From Thermoplasmata archaeon (GTDB lineage: Archaea > Thermoplasmatota > Thermoplasmata > Lutacidiplasmatales > UBA184): a DNA stretch of 34,069 nt. The DNA lies in the NCBI GenBank assembly GCA_027315165.1, contig DAHUYN010000018.1, forward strand, positions 1 to 34,069, in the 5' to 3' direction. A program made the translations under genes and the position numbers. The notes under the pieces were generated by a model. That model was not told the DNA's origin. It was given only the letters and a program-made list of their open reading frames with translations, and made no database searches. Of this stretch, positions 1 through 7,566 are shown piece by piece. The stretch's first letter is position 1. Each line of letters opens with the position of its first letter.

Positions 1-1143
1 GGAGCCGTGATCGAACGTCGCGAGGACCGTGGTGCGCGGCATCACCCGCACCTCGTCCATCGTCTGGATTTCCGCCACGGCTTCCTCGGCCCACTCCGGG
101 GCTGGGCGGTCGTCGACCGGGCCCGGCTCGGAGAGCAACCAGCCCCCAATGCGCGGCCCCTCGTCGCACAGCACGACCCGCGCCCCGGCCCGCCGGATCG
201 CGGTCAGCGTCTCCGCGACGGCCGAGCGCTCGTCGACCCAGCCCCGGTCGGCGGCGGCCCGGATCATCGCGTACTCGCCGCTGACCTGGTACGCGGCGAG
301 CGGGAGGTCGGTCTGGCGGCTTGCGGACGCGAGGACATCGAGGTACGGGAGCGCCGGTTTCACCATCAGGAGGTCGGCGCCCTCGCGTTCGTCCTGCGAG
401 AGCTCCCGCAGCGCTTCCTGCCGGTTGCGGGGGTCCATCTGGTAGCTCTTCCGGTCCCCAGAGGTCGGGGTCGAGCCGGCCGCGTCTCGGAACGGGCCGT
501 AGAAGCCGGACGCGAACTTGGCGGCGTAGGCGAGGATCCCGACGCCTCCGTGTCCGCGATCGTCGAGCGCCGTGCGCAGCGCGCTCACCTGGAAGTCCAT
601 CATCGCGCTCGGGGCCACGAGGTCCGCGCCCGCCTCGGCATAGGCGACGGCGGCCCGTTGGAGCGCCGGGAGCGTCCGGTCGTTGTCGACCCGACCGTCC
701 TCGAGCACGCCGCAGTGGCCGTGGTCGGTGTACTCGCACAGACACACATCGGCGAATACGGCGACGTCGGGATACTCGCGACGGATCGCCCGGATCGCCT
801 GCGGGACCGGCCCCTCCGGGTTCCACGCCTCCGTCCCGACGGCATCCTTCCGAGAGGGGATCCCGAAGAGCAGGACGGACTGGACCCGCTGCTCCGCGAG
901 GCGACCTACCTCGGAAAGAGCACCCGTGACGCTCCGACGAGAGAGGGCCGGCAGGCCGACGGTCGCCGAGGTCTCTCCGCCGGCCGACACGAAGATCGGG
1001 GCGACGAGATGGCCGCGGAGCGAACCGGTCTCGGCGACCAGCTCCCGGAGCGCGACCTTGCCGCGCAGCCGTCGGAGACGCGCCGGCGCGGCGTGAGCGG
1101 GCGCGCGTTCCTCGGACTCCGCGCCGGCCCTGTCAGAGCCCAT
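1..1143 (-). CDS. hemB: Delta-aminolevulinic acid dehydratase (porphobilinogen synthase), C-terminus replaced in frame by sarcosine-oxidase-alpha-like sequence; partial at left edge
   Basis: HemB condenses two 5-aminolevulinate molecules to porphobilinogen. I read the frame directly from the minus strand, starting at the ATG at 1143, which overlaps the end of hemD by 11 nt. Visible HemB landmarks are the zinc site DVCLCEYTDHGHCG (about residues 132-145), the lysine region AAKFASGFYGPFRDA (about 207-221) and the Schiff-base region LLMVKPALPYLDV (about 258-270). HemB similarity runs to about residue 320 (VAETLTAIRRAGA). Instead of the usual ending of about 15 residues, the frame continues with RVVLCDEGPRIGGWLLSE and VRVMPRTTVLATFDHG. 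These resemble the first Rossmann region of heterotetrameric sarcosine oxidase alpha, without its GxGxxG segment. No stop is seen before the left edge. The join lies near 170-187. It may be a real rearrangement or an assembly chimera. HemB identity is firm; the status of the fusion is open. Confidence 0.85.
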   Translation of the reverse strand, partial: MGSDRAGAESEERAPAHAAPARLRRLRGKVALRELVAETGSLRGHLVAPIFVSAGGETSATVGLPALSRRSVTGALSEVGRLAEQRVQSVLLFGIPSRKDAVGTEAWNPEGPVPQAIRAIRREYPDVAVFADVCLCEYTDHGHCGVLEDGRVDNDRTLPALQRAAVAYAEAGADLVAPSAMMDFQVSALRTALDDRGHGGVGILAYAAKFASGFYGPFRDAAGSTPTSGDRKSYQMDPRNRQEALRELSQDEREGADLLMVKPALPYLDVLASASRQTDLPLAAYQVSGEYAMIRAAADRGWVDERSAVAETLTAIRRAGARVVLCDEGPRIGGWLLSEPGPVDDRPAPEWAEEAVAEIQTMDEVRVMPRTTVLATFDHGS

Positions 1144-1894
1144 CGCCGAGGACGTGGCCGAGAAGCTTTGTAAGCCCTTCCTCCGAACTTTCGGCCGAGA
1201 CGTGCACCTCGCGCACCCCTGCGGCTCGCAGGGCGCGGCCCGTGCGGGGACCGATCGCCACCGCTCGGACGCGCTCGCGCTCCCGCCGGAACAGCGGCTC
1301 GCCGAGCGCCCGGCGGAGCCCCGCGACCGCCGAGGGACTGCTGACGGCCCAGACACGGACTCCGGCGAGACGTTCTCGCGTGGTGCGGGAGAGCCGAGAG
1401 GCGGGCCTCGTGCGGTAGACGACCCGCTCGATGACCGTGGCGCCGCGACGGCGCAGGCGTCTGGCGAGCACGGGGCCGGCGCGGTCCGAGCGCAGGTAGA
1501 GGACGCGGAGGCCGTCGACGGCTCCGAGCGCCGACAGCAGCGCCGCCGTTCCCCCGGCCGGAGCCCCCGAGCGGGGTCGGAGGCCCACCGAGCGCAGCGC
1601 CGAGGCCGTGCCGGGGCCGATCGCGACGACGCACGGGATGCGACGGAGCGCGCGGAGCCGCCCCTCGTGGCCCCGAGCGAAGGTCTCGACGACCGCCCGG
1701 CTCGTGACGACCCAGACGTCGGGGCGAGGCCCCCGCACGAGCCACCGCGGAAGTCGGGCGAACCGGACCGGCGTCGTCCGGACCGTCTCGAGCCGCCGGA
1801 CCGTCCAGCCGCGGTCGGTGAGCTCGCGGGACAGCCGGAGCAGCGTCCCCGAGGCGCTCGCGACGAGGAGGGTCCGGTATCGGGACGGCCTCAT
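1133..1894 (-). CDS. hemD: Uroporphyrinogen-III synthase
   Basis: A 253-aa protein that closes hydroxymethylbilane to uroporphyrinogen III with inversion of ring D. This family is poorly conserved. The assignment rests on the two-lobed alpha/beta pattern: DVWVVTSRAVVETFA, VVAIGPGTASALRSVGL, RVLYLRSDRAGPVLARRL, VWAVSSPSAVAGLRRAL and VRAVAIGPRTGRALRAAGV. It also rests on position, between hemC and hemB. The ATG at 1894 overlaps the hemC TGA as ATGA, which fixes the start and implies translational coupling. Its own stop overlaps the hemB start by 11 nt. Length is normal for the family. Confidence 0.88.
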   Translation of the reverse strand: MRPSRYRTLLVASASGTLLRLSRELTDRGWTVRRLETVRTTPVRFARLPRWLVRGPRPDVWVVTSRAVVETFARGHEGRLRALRRIPCVVAIGPGTASALRSVGLRPRSGAPAGGTAALLSALGAVDGLRVLYLRSDRAGPVLARRLRRRGATVIERVVYRTRPASRLSRTTRERLAGVRVWAVSSPSAVAGLRRALGEPLFRRERERVRAVAIGPRTGRALRAAGVREVHVSAESSEEGLTKLLGHVLGDGL

Positions 1895-2802
1895 CGGCGC
1901 GGGGCGAGGCCTCGCGCCGTAGGCGCCGCCGCGAGCTTCAGCCATCGGCCGACGTCGGCCCCGGTGACCGTCGGGCGGTCGACCGGCCCTCGGCGCTCCG
2001 CTCTCACTCGTGTTCGTCCGTCCTCCGAGAACCACTCCGCCCTGAGCTCGAGCTCGCCCCCCACGATCCTTCCGAACGCCCCGAGCGGAAGGTCGCAGTC
2101 CCCGCCCGCGGCTGCGACGACGGCTCGCTCGGCCTCGACGGCCGCGCGCGTTCGAGCGTGGTCGACGGCGCGAACGTGCTGGAGCGTGGCCCGATCCTCC
2201 GCCCGGACCTCGATCGCGATCGCTCCTTGGCCCGGGGACGGCAGCCAGTTCGCGACCGGCAGCAGCTCGGTGATGCGCTCGCCCCAGCCGAGGCGCTTGA
2301 CTCCCGCCGCCGCGAGCACGACCCCGTCGAGCCCCATCGAGGAGATCTTCTCGAGCCGTGTTCCGACGTTCCCCCGGATCGGGACGACCTCGAGGTCCGG
2401 TCGGACGGCGAGGAGCTGGGCGCGTCGTCGGAGGCTGCTCGACCCGATCCGGGCCCCTCGCGGGAGGTCTCGGAGACGACGTGCGCCGCGGAGGATCGCG
2501 CAATCCCGAGGGTCGCCGCGCCGAAGGAAGGCACCGATCACGACCCGTCGGAGGGGACGTGCGGGGAGGTCCTTCGTGCTGTGCACCGCGAGGTCGACCT
2601 CCCCCGCCTCGAGAGCCCGGTCGAGGACGTCGGTGAAGTCGAGCGTCCGGTCCGTCCGCGCGGTGCGGTCCCCCGAGGTCCGCATCGTCACGACCTCGTA
2701 GCCGACGCGAGGATCGGCCCGTCGCAGCGACCGGAGCGCGAGCTCGGTCTGGGCCCGCGCGAGCGGGCTCGCACGAGTGGCGACGCGAAGGCGCTCGGTC
2801 AC
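1891..2802 (-). CDS. hemC: Hydroxymethylbilane synthase (porphobilinogen deaminase)
   Basis: A 303-aa enzyme that polymerises four porphobilinogens to hydroxymethylbilane on a dipyrromethane cofactor. Family motifs are RVATRASPLARAQT at the N-terminus, LAVHSTKDLP (about 70-80), IGSSSLRRRAQL (about 120-131), PIRGNVGTRLEKI and LPSPGQGAIAIE. The cofactor-carrying Cys sits in AAGGDCDLPLGA. I choose the GTG at 2802 because GTGA overlaps the hemA stop TGA (2799-2801) and the N-terminal strand RLRVATR follows immediately. Longer in-frame extensions upstream only re-read the end of hemA in another frame. The gene is coupled to hemA and hemD. Confidence 0.93.
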   Translation of the reverse strand: MTERLRVATRASPLARAQTELALRSLRRADPRVGYEVVTMRTSGDRTARTDRTLDFTDVLDRALEAGEVDLAVHSTKDLPARPLRRVVIGAFLRRGDPRDCAILRGARRLRDLPRGARIGSSSLRRRAQLLAVRPDLEVVPIRGNVGTRLEKISSMGLDGVVLAAAGVKRLGWGERITELLPVANWLPSPGQGAIAIEVRAEDRATLQHVRAVDHARTRAAVEAERAVVAAAGGDCDLPLGAFGRIVGGELELRAEWFSEDGRTRVRAERRGPVDRPTVTGADVGRWLKLAAAPTARGLAPRR

Positions 2803-4064
2803 GACCCGGCAGAGCGCACGGGGGCGGGACGCGTCGCGCGACGCGACCTGCGACCGGCCCCGCGGTCCCCCCTCTCGCGCAGCTCGCGCGCGGGGCCCGC
2901 CAGGAGCTGACGGACGAGGCGCTTCGACAGCGTTTCGAACGCGAAGCGGGCCTGCGGCGATACGTCCCCGGCCCGTTGCAGCGCGCCCTCCCACTCCGCC
3001 TCTCGGATCCGCTCCGCGCGGCGCCAGACCTCGGCCACCGCCGGCGCTGCCGCGGAGCGGCCGAAGGAGGCCACGGCCGCCTCGGAAGCCTCGATGACAC
3101 GACGCCGGAGCGAGGCGAGACGCCCCTTCTCGACGGCGTCAGGGGGGAGTCCCTCGAGGTCCACGAGGACCGCGCCCGGGACCTCCCGCAGGCGAGGGTC
3201 GAGGTTCCGCGGAACTCCCAGATCGACGAAGTAGCGGGTCCTCCCGTCGGTGGGGACGTCCGCGACCGCCAGGAGTCGCCCGGTCGTCTTCGCGGCCGCG
3301 ACGACCGCGGCGACCTCCGAGAGCAGCTCGGGAAGTCGAGCACTGTCGCGGAGCTGGACGCCGCACCGTTCGGCCCACTCCGTTGACGGGGGACGCGAAC
3401 GATAGACGACGACGACGGTGTGTCTCGGGGACAGTCCTTCGGCCACGCGGCGCCCCACGACGCCGCCCCCGATCACCAAGACCCGCTGCCGGGTCGGGCC
3501 TAAGCGGTCGGCGACCCAGCGGACGGCGAGGTCGGCGACCGACGGACGTCCTTCCTCGGGGAGCGACTCCGCCGCACCGGCGGCGCCGTGCAAGAGGTTG
3601 CGAAGCACCGGGCGCGCGTGCCGGCTCAGGACGCCGGACGCCGTGGACCGCACCTGGTCCCGGATCTCTCGCTCCCCGCGTGCTCGGGAATCGAGGCCGG
3701 AGGCGATGTAGTACAACCGGCGAACGGCGGCCTCGCCCGAATGGGCCGTCCAGGGCCCCGCCTCCTCAAGGTGTTCGTCGAGGCGCCGGACCGTGGCCTC
3801 GTCCCGGACGAGCGCGAGCACGACCACGCGTTGGCAGGTGCGCAGGAGAGCGAGCTCCAAGATCCCGGACTCGCTCTCGAACCAGGCCCTCGGGGTCTCG
3901 GGAGAGAGCGCGACCGTCGTGCGTTCGAGCTCTTCGAGCCCCACCCCGGAAAGACTTCGCTCGAGCAGCCGGAGGCGCAAGGGGGCCTGGGGCCCTCGAG
4001 CGGACGAGGGGACCGAGCCGCCCAGGCTGGAGAGGCTGGCGCTCCCGGCCGCTCCGCTGGCCAT
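2799..4064 (-). CDS. hemA: Glutamyl-tRNA reductase
   Basis: A 421-aa NADPH enzyme that reduces glutamyl-tRNA(Glu) to glutamate-1-semialdehyde, the first step of the C5 tetrapyrrole route. The catalytic Cys lies in LLRTCQRVVVLAL (about 74-86); the usual motif is TCNR, so Asn is replaced by Gln. Further motifs are SGLDSRARGEREIRDQV (about 129-145), a divergent form of the usual GLDSxxxGExQI, the dinucleotide site VLVIGGGVVGRRVAEGL (about 192-208) and the PRNLDP segment. The C-terminal dimerisation helices end in an Arg-rich tail. The ATG at 4064 lies about 28 nt after a TATA-like CATTAAACG on the minus strand. It is the first gene of hemACDB; no glutamate-1-semialdehyde aminotransferase (hemL) is present in the window. 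Confidence 0.92.
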   Translation of the reverse strand: MASGAAGSASLSSLGGSVPSSARGPQAPLRLRLLERSLSGVGLEELERTTVALSPETPRAWFESESGILELALLRTCQRVVVLALVRDEATVRRLDEHLEEAGPWTAHSGEAAVRRLYYIASGLDSRARGEREIRDQVRSTASGVLSRHARPVLRNLLHGAAGAAESLPEEGRPSVADLAVRWVADRLGPTRQRVLVIGGGVVGRRVAEGLSPRHTVVVVYRSRPPSTEWAERCGVQLRDSARLPELLSEVAAVVAAAKTTGRLLAVADVPTDGRTRYFVDLGVPRNLDPRLREVPGAVLVDLEGLPPDAVEKGRLASLRRRVIEASEAAVASFGRSAAAPAVAEVWRRAERIREAEWEGALQRAGDVSPQARFAFETLSKRLVRQLLAGPARELRERGDRGAGRRSRRATRPAPVRSAGS

Positions 4065-4085
4065 GGTCGGCCGAGCAGGGTCGGT

Positions 4086-4097
4086 GTCGTTTAATGG
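4086..4097 (-). promoter_or_regulatory. TATA-like box of the hemA operon
   Basis: The minus strand reads CCCATTAAACGA here, in otherwise GC-rich DNA, about 25-30 nt before the hemA ATG at 4064. That spacing would give a leaderless or nearly leaderless mRNA. It is judged only by composition and distance. Confidence 0.5.
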
Positions 4098-4171
4098 GGG
4101 GCGTACGAACTTGGCGCCGACGGGATCGGGAGAGCTCGCTCCCGAGGGACGGGCGGGGGGTTGTGCTCGCC

Positions 4172-4318
4172 GCTGGTTGACCCTCCGCGAGCCCTCTCGC
4201 CTGAGGACGCATCGGGCCAAGGCGGTGGCGGTCTGGTTCGGCACGGTCGGGATGTTCGAGCGGGAGGGCTTCAAGGTCGAACGAGAGTTCGGCCCGAGCC
4301 ACGTCCTCAGGCGTCGAG
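4172..4318 (+). pseudogene. Remnant of a GNAT-type acetyltransferase C-terminus (frameshifted)
   Basis: Two adjoining frames resemble the last strands of a GNAT N-acetyltransferase. One reads VDPPRALSPEDAS (about 4177-4215); the next reads AVAVWFGTVGMFEREGF and then GPSHVLRR (about 4222-4312). The two parts are joined by a frameshift near 4216-4222. The catalytic core upstream is absent. The stretch lies in the gap between hemA and the membrane gene at 4514. I see no other coding signal in 4098-4480. The family assignment is from memory of the typical GxxxxFExxGF tail and is moderate at best. Confidence 0.4.
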
Positions 4319-4480
4319 GGCTTCCCGCCCGGCCCCACCGGGCTTCCGCGAAGGCCGCCGCCCGACCGGGTCGCCGGCCGCACACACGACGGCCCCCACC
4401 GTCGGCGTCGTCACGGTGAGGCGAGCCGGCTGTCCCGTCGGAGTGTCGTTCCGGGAGCGTTCCTTCGCCGCGAGCGGGGA

Positions 4481-4488
4481 GTTTATCC
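4481..4488 (+). promoter_or_regulatory. TATA-like box upstream of the 4514 gene
   Basis: GTTTATCC stands out from GC-rich surroundings 28-33 nt before the ATG at 4514. It supports that ATG over the in-frame TTG at 4505 and suggests a leaderless transcript. Confidence 0.5.
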
Positions 4489-4513
4489 CCCGTGGCTCGC
4501 GAGATTGAGCAGA

Positions 4514-5308
4514 ATGGCTCGCCCGCCGGCTCTCTATCGCGTCGCTCGGGCGCTCCGACGTGTCGGGGTCGTCGCGCTCGTCGTGCTCGTTCTCTACGCC
4601 GCGGCGGCCGCGTTCTCCGCGAGCCAGGTGCGGCCCGATCCGGGTGGCGGCGCCACCCGGGCCCAGCTCGACGCCAACGGCACCGCGGAGGTCCGTCTCG
4701 CGCTGAACCTCTCGAACCCGGGGCTCTTCGCCTTCACCGACCTTACCGTCGGGGTCGACCTGCAGCTCCCCAACGGGACCGAGATCGGGCGGGGCGGGAC
4801 CCCGGCGGTGACCGTCGCCGCGGGCTCGACCGGGGTCGTCCCCGTGACGTTCTGGCTGCCCGTCGCCGCCTCGCAGGGCCTGTTGCTCACGCACGACCTC
4901 ACCCTCCCGCTACGGCTCGCTCTCGACCTCACCTACGCCTCGCTGTTCACGCTCCACGCGACCGCCGGACAGAACTACTCGTGGGGCGCGCCGCTCTCCC
5001 GACTGAACGCGACCTGGGGCGCTCCGACGCCGCTCGCGAACGGCAGCTACAGCCTGCCTGTCACCGTCAGCTTCGATGACGACGCCGACTTCGCCGTCGC
5101 GGGCGTCGCGCTCCTCAACGTGACCTCCGCCGGAGGCTCCCTCTGCACGCAGAGTGCGCTGGACCTCGCGACGGGACCCTACTCCGCCTTCCAGCAGACG
5201 ACCCCGATCTACGTCCCCGCCTCGTGCAACCTCGCCGGCGGGGAGCTTACGGTGACCTACCTGGGCCCGGGCGTCGTCTACGCGATGCCGCCGGAGCGGC
5301 TGCCATGA
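4514..5308 (+). CDS. Membrane-anchored extracytoplasmic protein, function unknown
   Basis: A 264-aa protein. A short Arg-rich N-terminus (YRVARALRR) precedes one hydrophobic helix (VGVVALVVLVLYAAAAAF, about residues 18-35). The remainder is predicted outside the cell and is rich in beta-type sequence with many Asn-X-Ser/Thr sites (NGT, NLS, NYS, NAT, NGS, NVT). It resembles archaeal surface or LEA-like beta-sandwich proteins in overall character, but I do not recognise a family. Two Cys residues near the C-terminus (LCTQS, PASCN) could form a disulfide. The next membrane gene starts within its stop codon (ATGA), so the two probably work together. Confidence 0.75.
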   Translation: MARPPALYRVARALRRVGVVALVVLVLYAAAAAFSASQVRPDPGGGATRAQLDANGTAEVRLALNLSNPGLFAFTDLTVGVDLQLPNGTEIGRGGTPAVTVAAGSTGVVPVTFWLPVAASQGLLLTHDLTLPLRLALDLTYASLFTLHATAGQNYSWGAPLSRLNATWGAPTPLANGSYSLPVTVSFDDDADFAVAGVALLNVTSAGGSLCTQSALDLATGPYSAFQQTTPIYVPASCNLAGGELTVTYLGPGVVYAMPPERLP

Positions 5309-5961
5309 GCGGCCCCGTCGAGGAGGCGCCCGCGCCCGGTGCCGCTCCTCCGACGGTCCCGCTCGGAGCGTACGGGACGCCGACGCCCCCGCCGACGTAC
5401 CCCTCGGAGGACCCAAGCGTGCCCGCGCCTCCGCCCCCCGCCCCTCCCGAACCGCGGGCGACCCCTCGTCCGAGTGCCGCCGCCCCTCGGGGGCCGACCG
5501 TTCGGATCCCGTCGCTGGCGCGCCGGGTCGTCGTCGGCTCCCTGCTGACGCTCGTCCTGATCTTCTTTCTCGTCGTGCTCCCGCTCGCGCTGCTGTCTCG
5601 CCTCGAGCACCTGCCGACGGTCTCGCTCACCTTTCCCGTCACGCGCACGGAGGTGGCTGCCTACGGCACGGCCCTGGCCGTCCTCTACGGGCTCCGGTCG
5701 GTCGGGCGGCCCACGCTCGCGTTCGGACCGCTCTCCGTCCTCGTCTCCGGGCTCGGGATCGCCTACCTGCTCTTCCTGGCCCAGGCGCCGCCCCTCACGG
5801 TCGGCGTGCGCGACATCTCGCTCTCGCTCGGGATCGGCCCGTGGCTCGTGCTGCTCGCGCTCGTCCCGCTCTTCGGGCTCCTGGCGGGCCTCGTTGCGAC
5901 CGTCGAGGACCTCGCGCGACCCGGCGAGCGGGTCCGCGCCGAGTACGCGCGCCGGCTCTAG
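5305..5961 (+). CDS. Proline-rich multi-pass membrane protein, function unknown
   Basis: A 218-aa protein with a cytoplasmic-looking N-terminus of about 70 residues rich in Pro, Ala and Thr (runs such as PTPPPTYP and PAPPPPAPPEP). About four hydrophobic segments follow: VVVGSLLTLVLIFFLVVLPLAL, AAYGTALAVLYGL, LSVLVSGLGIAYLLFLA and PWLVLLALVPLFGLLAGL. The ATG at 5305 overlaps the upstream stop as ATGA, which indicates coupling with the 4514 gene. No enzymatic motif is seen. Confidence 0.75.
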   Translation: MSGPVEEAPAPGAAPPTVPLGAYGTPTPPPTYPSEDPSVPAPPPPAPPEPRATPRPSAAAPRGPTVRIPSLARRVVVGSLLTLVLIFFLVVLPLALLSRLEHLPTVSLTFPVTRTEVAAYGTALAVLYGLRSVGRPTLAFGPLSVLVSGLGIAYLLFLAQAPPLTVGVRDISLSLGIGPWLVLLALVPLFGLLAGLVATVEDLARPGERVRAEYARRL

Positions 5962-6006
5962 CGCGACGCCCTCACGCCGACAGCCGGCCGCGTCGCGGTG
6001 GGGCCG

Positions 6007-6471
6007 CTAGGCCACGACCACGGCTTGGATCTTCACCGGGGTCCGGGGCCGGTCGTTCGAGTCCCTCGGGACCTTGGCGATCTTGTCGACGACGTCCTGG
6101 CCGCCCGAGACCTTGCCGAAGACCGCGTGCTTGCCGTCGAGCCAGGAGGTCGCCGCGAGCGTGATGAAGAACTGACTGCCGCCGGTGTTCGGCCCGGCGT
6201 TCGCCATCGAGACGATGCCGGGGCCCGAGTGCCTCAGGGCGCTGTGGAACTCGTCCGGAATCTCGTACCCCGGCCCTCCCGTCCCGTCGCCCTTGGGGCA
6301 GCCGGCCTGGATCATGAACCCGGGGATGACGCGGTGGAAGGTGAGCCCGTTGTAGAACCCCTTTCGCACGAGCCCCAGGAAGTTCGCCGCCGTCTTCGGC
6401 GCCTTGTCCTCGAAGATCTCCAGTCGCACGTCGCCGAGCGTCGTCTTGAGCGTCACCGTCGGGTTCGCCAT
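6007..6471 (-). CDS. Cyclophilin-type peptidyl-prolyl cis-trans isomerase
   Basis: A 154-aa single-domain cyclophilin that catalyses proline cis-trans isomerisation in protein folding. The core motifs are FHRVIPGFMIQAG (about 45-57, with the catalytic Arg), NTGGSQFFIT (about 94-103) and the W-L-D-G-K-H-AVFGKV strand (about 108-119). There is no signal peptide, so it is cytosolic. A TATA-like GCGTTTTGTGG on the minus strand near 6495-6505 lies about 28 nt before the ATG. It converges with the 5305 gene across a gap of about 45 nt. Confidence 0.95.
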   Translation of the reverse strand: MANPTVTLKTTLGDVRLEIFEDKAPKTAANFLGLVRKGFYNGLTFHRVIPGFMIQAGCPKGDGTGGPGYEIPDEFHSALRHSGPGIVSMANAGPNTGGSQFFITLAATSWLDGKHAVFGKVSGGQDVVDKIAKVPRDSNDRPRTPVKIQAVVVA

Positions 6472-6529
6472 CGCCGGGTCCCATCGTGAGGGGCCACAAA
6501 ACGCCTCGGGAGGGGTCGGGGCGGCTCGC

Positions 6530-6907
6530 TCAGGCGAAGTGCCGCCGGACGGCGACGAGGTAGACCAACAGGAGCACGACGACCACGGTCCCGAGCGAGA
6601 GGATCGGGCCCGCGAGGAGGCGTTCGGCGAGGAGGATGAGGAGGACGATGACCGCGAGGACGAGCGCCCACATCTCGAGTCGCCAGAGGCCGACGGCGAC
6701 GACGAGGAGGGCGATCGCGAAGACGAGCAGGAGGACCGCGCCGAGCGCCGTGACGCCGAAGAAGGCGAAGGAGTGGAAGTAGGCGAACCCGCTCACCACG
6801 AACAGGAGCACGCTCGCCAGGAGCAGAAGCACCCCGACGAGCCCGATGAGGACGGCGAGGATGCCGACCCCGAGCGGGAGCTCTCGGGTCGGAGCCTGCA
6901 CGGCCAT
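6530..6907 (-). CDS. Small four-helix membrane protein, function unknown
   Basis: A 125-aa, almost wholly hydrophobic protein with about four membrane spans: GVGILAVLIGLVGVLLLLASVLLF, SFAFFGVTALGAVLLLVFAIALL, WALVLAVIVLLILLAERLL and SLGTVVVVLLLVYLV. It ends in a basic tail, VRRHFA. It resembles the many small uncharacterised membrane proteins of Thermoplasmata-like genomes. The reverse frame of hydrophobic codons is charged, so the minus-strand reading is the credible one. Confidence 0.7.
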   Translation of the reverse strand: MAVQAPTRELPLGVGILAVLIGLVGVLLLLASVLLFVVSGFAYFHSFAFFGVTALGAVLLLVFAIALLVVAVGLWRLEMWALVLAVIVLLILLAERLLAGPILSLGTVVVVLLLVYLVAVRRHFA

Positions 6908-6995
6908 CGCCTAGCAAGACCGGTGGGCCCCCCCATCAACCTTTCGGCCGCGTGGCGGCGGAGCCGAGCGCGTCGCTCGCGCCGCTCCGACCGAC

Positions 6996-7001
6996 TTTAT
7001 A
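6996..7001 (+). promoter_or_regulatory. TATA box of the 7051-8141 operon
   Basis: ACTTTATACTA is a clear TATA-type element 50 nt before the ATG at 7051. It implies a 5' leader of about 25 nt. GGGGG at 7043-7047 could serve as a ribosome-binding site. Confidence 0.6.
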
Positions 7002-7050
7002 CTAGGCTCAACCTCGATAGAGCGAGGCCCCGCGCCCTCGTCGGGGGACT

Positions 7051-7566
7051 ATGAACCGTCGCATCGCGCTCGTGGGGGTGTTGCTGTTCCTCCTCGCGGC
7101 CGCGCTCATCATCTCCCCGATCCCGGTCTACGGCTCCCTCCGCGTCACGCTCGCCTTCGAGGTCGGCGCGCTGCTGCTGCCGATCAGCCTCACGATCGCG
7201 TTCGTCGGCGTCACGAGCCCCGACCCGGAGGTCACGACCATCGGGGGCGTCTTCGGGAACCCGGACGAGAACGCCCTCCGCCGCCTCGCCGCCCGACGGG
7301 ACTTCGACCCAAAGGTCCGCTACGCGAGCAGCCCCAAGGAGCCGGTGAACTGCCGCAAGTGCTACACGCTCATCAGCTGGGACGCGGCGGAGTGTCCCCG
7401 GTGCGGGGAACGACGCGAGTGCCGGGCCTGCGGGCGGGCGCTCTTCTTCCTCACGGGGGCCGTCCGGTGCCTCCCGTGCGTGCGCGACGAGGTCTTCTGC
7501 AACTGTCCCCGTCGCCCCCGCGCCGCGACACCGACCACCGGGCCGCGCGCACGGACCTACCGATGA
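7051..7566 (+). CDS. Membrane protein with C-terminal zinc-ribbon domain
   Basis: A 171-aa protein. Two hydrophobic spans (about residues 6-27 and 33-53) are followed by a linker and a Cys-rich C-terminus. The CxxC knuckles are CRKC, CPRC, CRAC, CLPC and CNC (about 100-155), consistent with two zinc ribbons facing the cytosol. The function is unknown. The downstream RNase HI gene begins in its stop codon (ATGA at 7563), so the two form an operon. Confidence 0.75.
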   Translation: MNRRIALVGVLLFLLAAALIISPIPVYGSLRVTLAFEVGALLLPISLTIAFVGVTSPDPEVTTIGGVFGNPDENALRRLAARRDFDPKVRYASSPKEPVNCRKCYTLISWDAAECPRCGERRECRACGRALFFLTGAVRCLPCVRDEVFCNCPRRPRAATPTTGPRARTYR

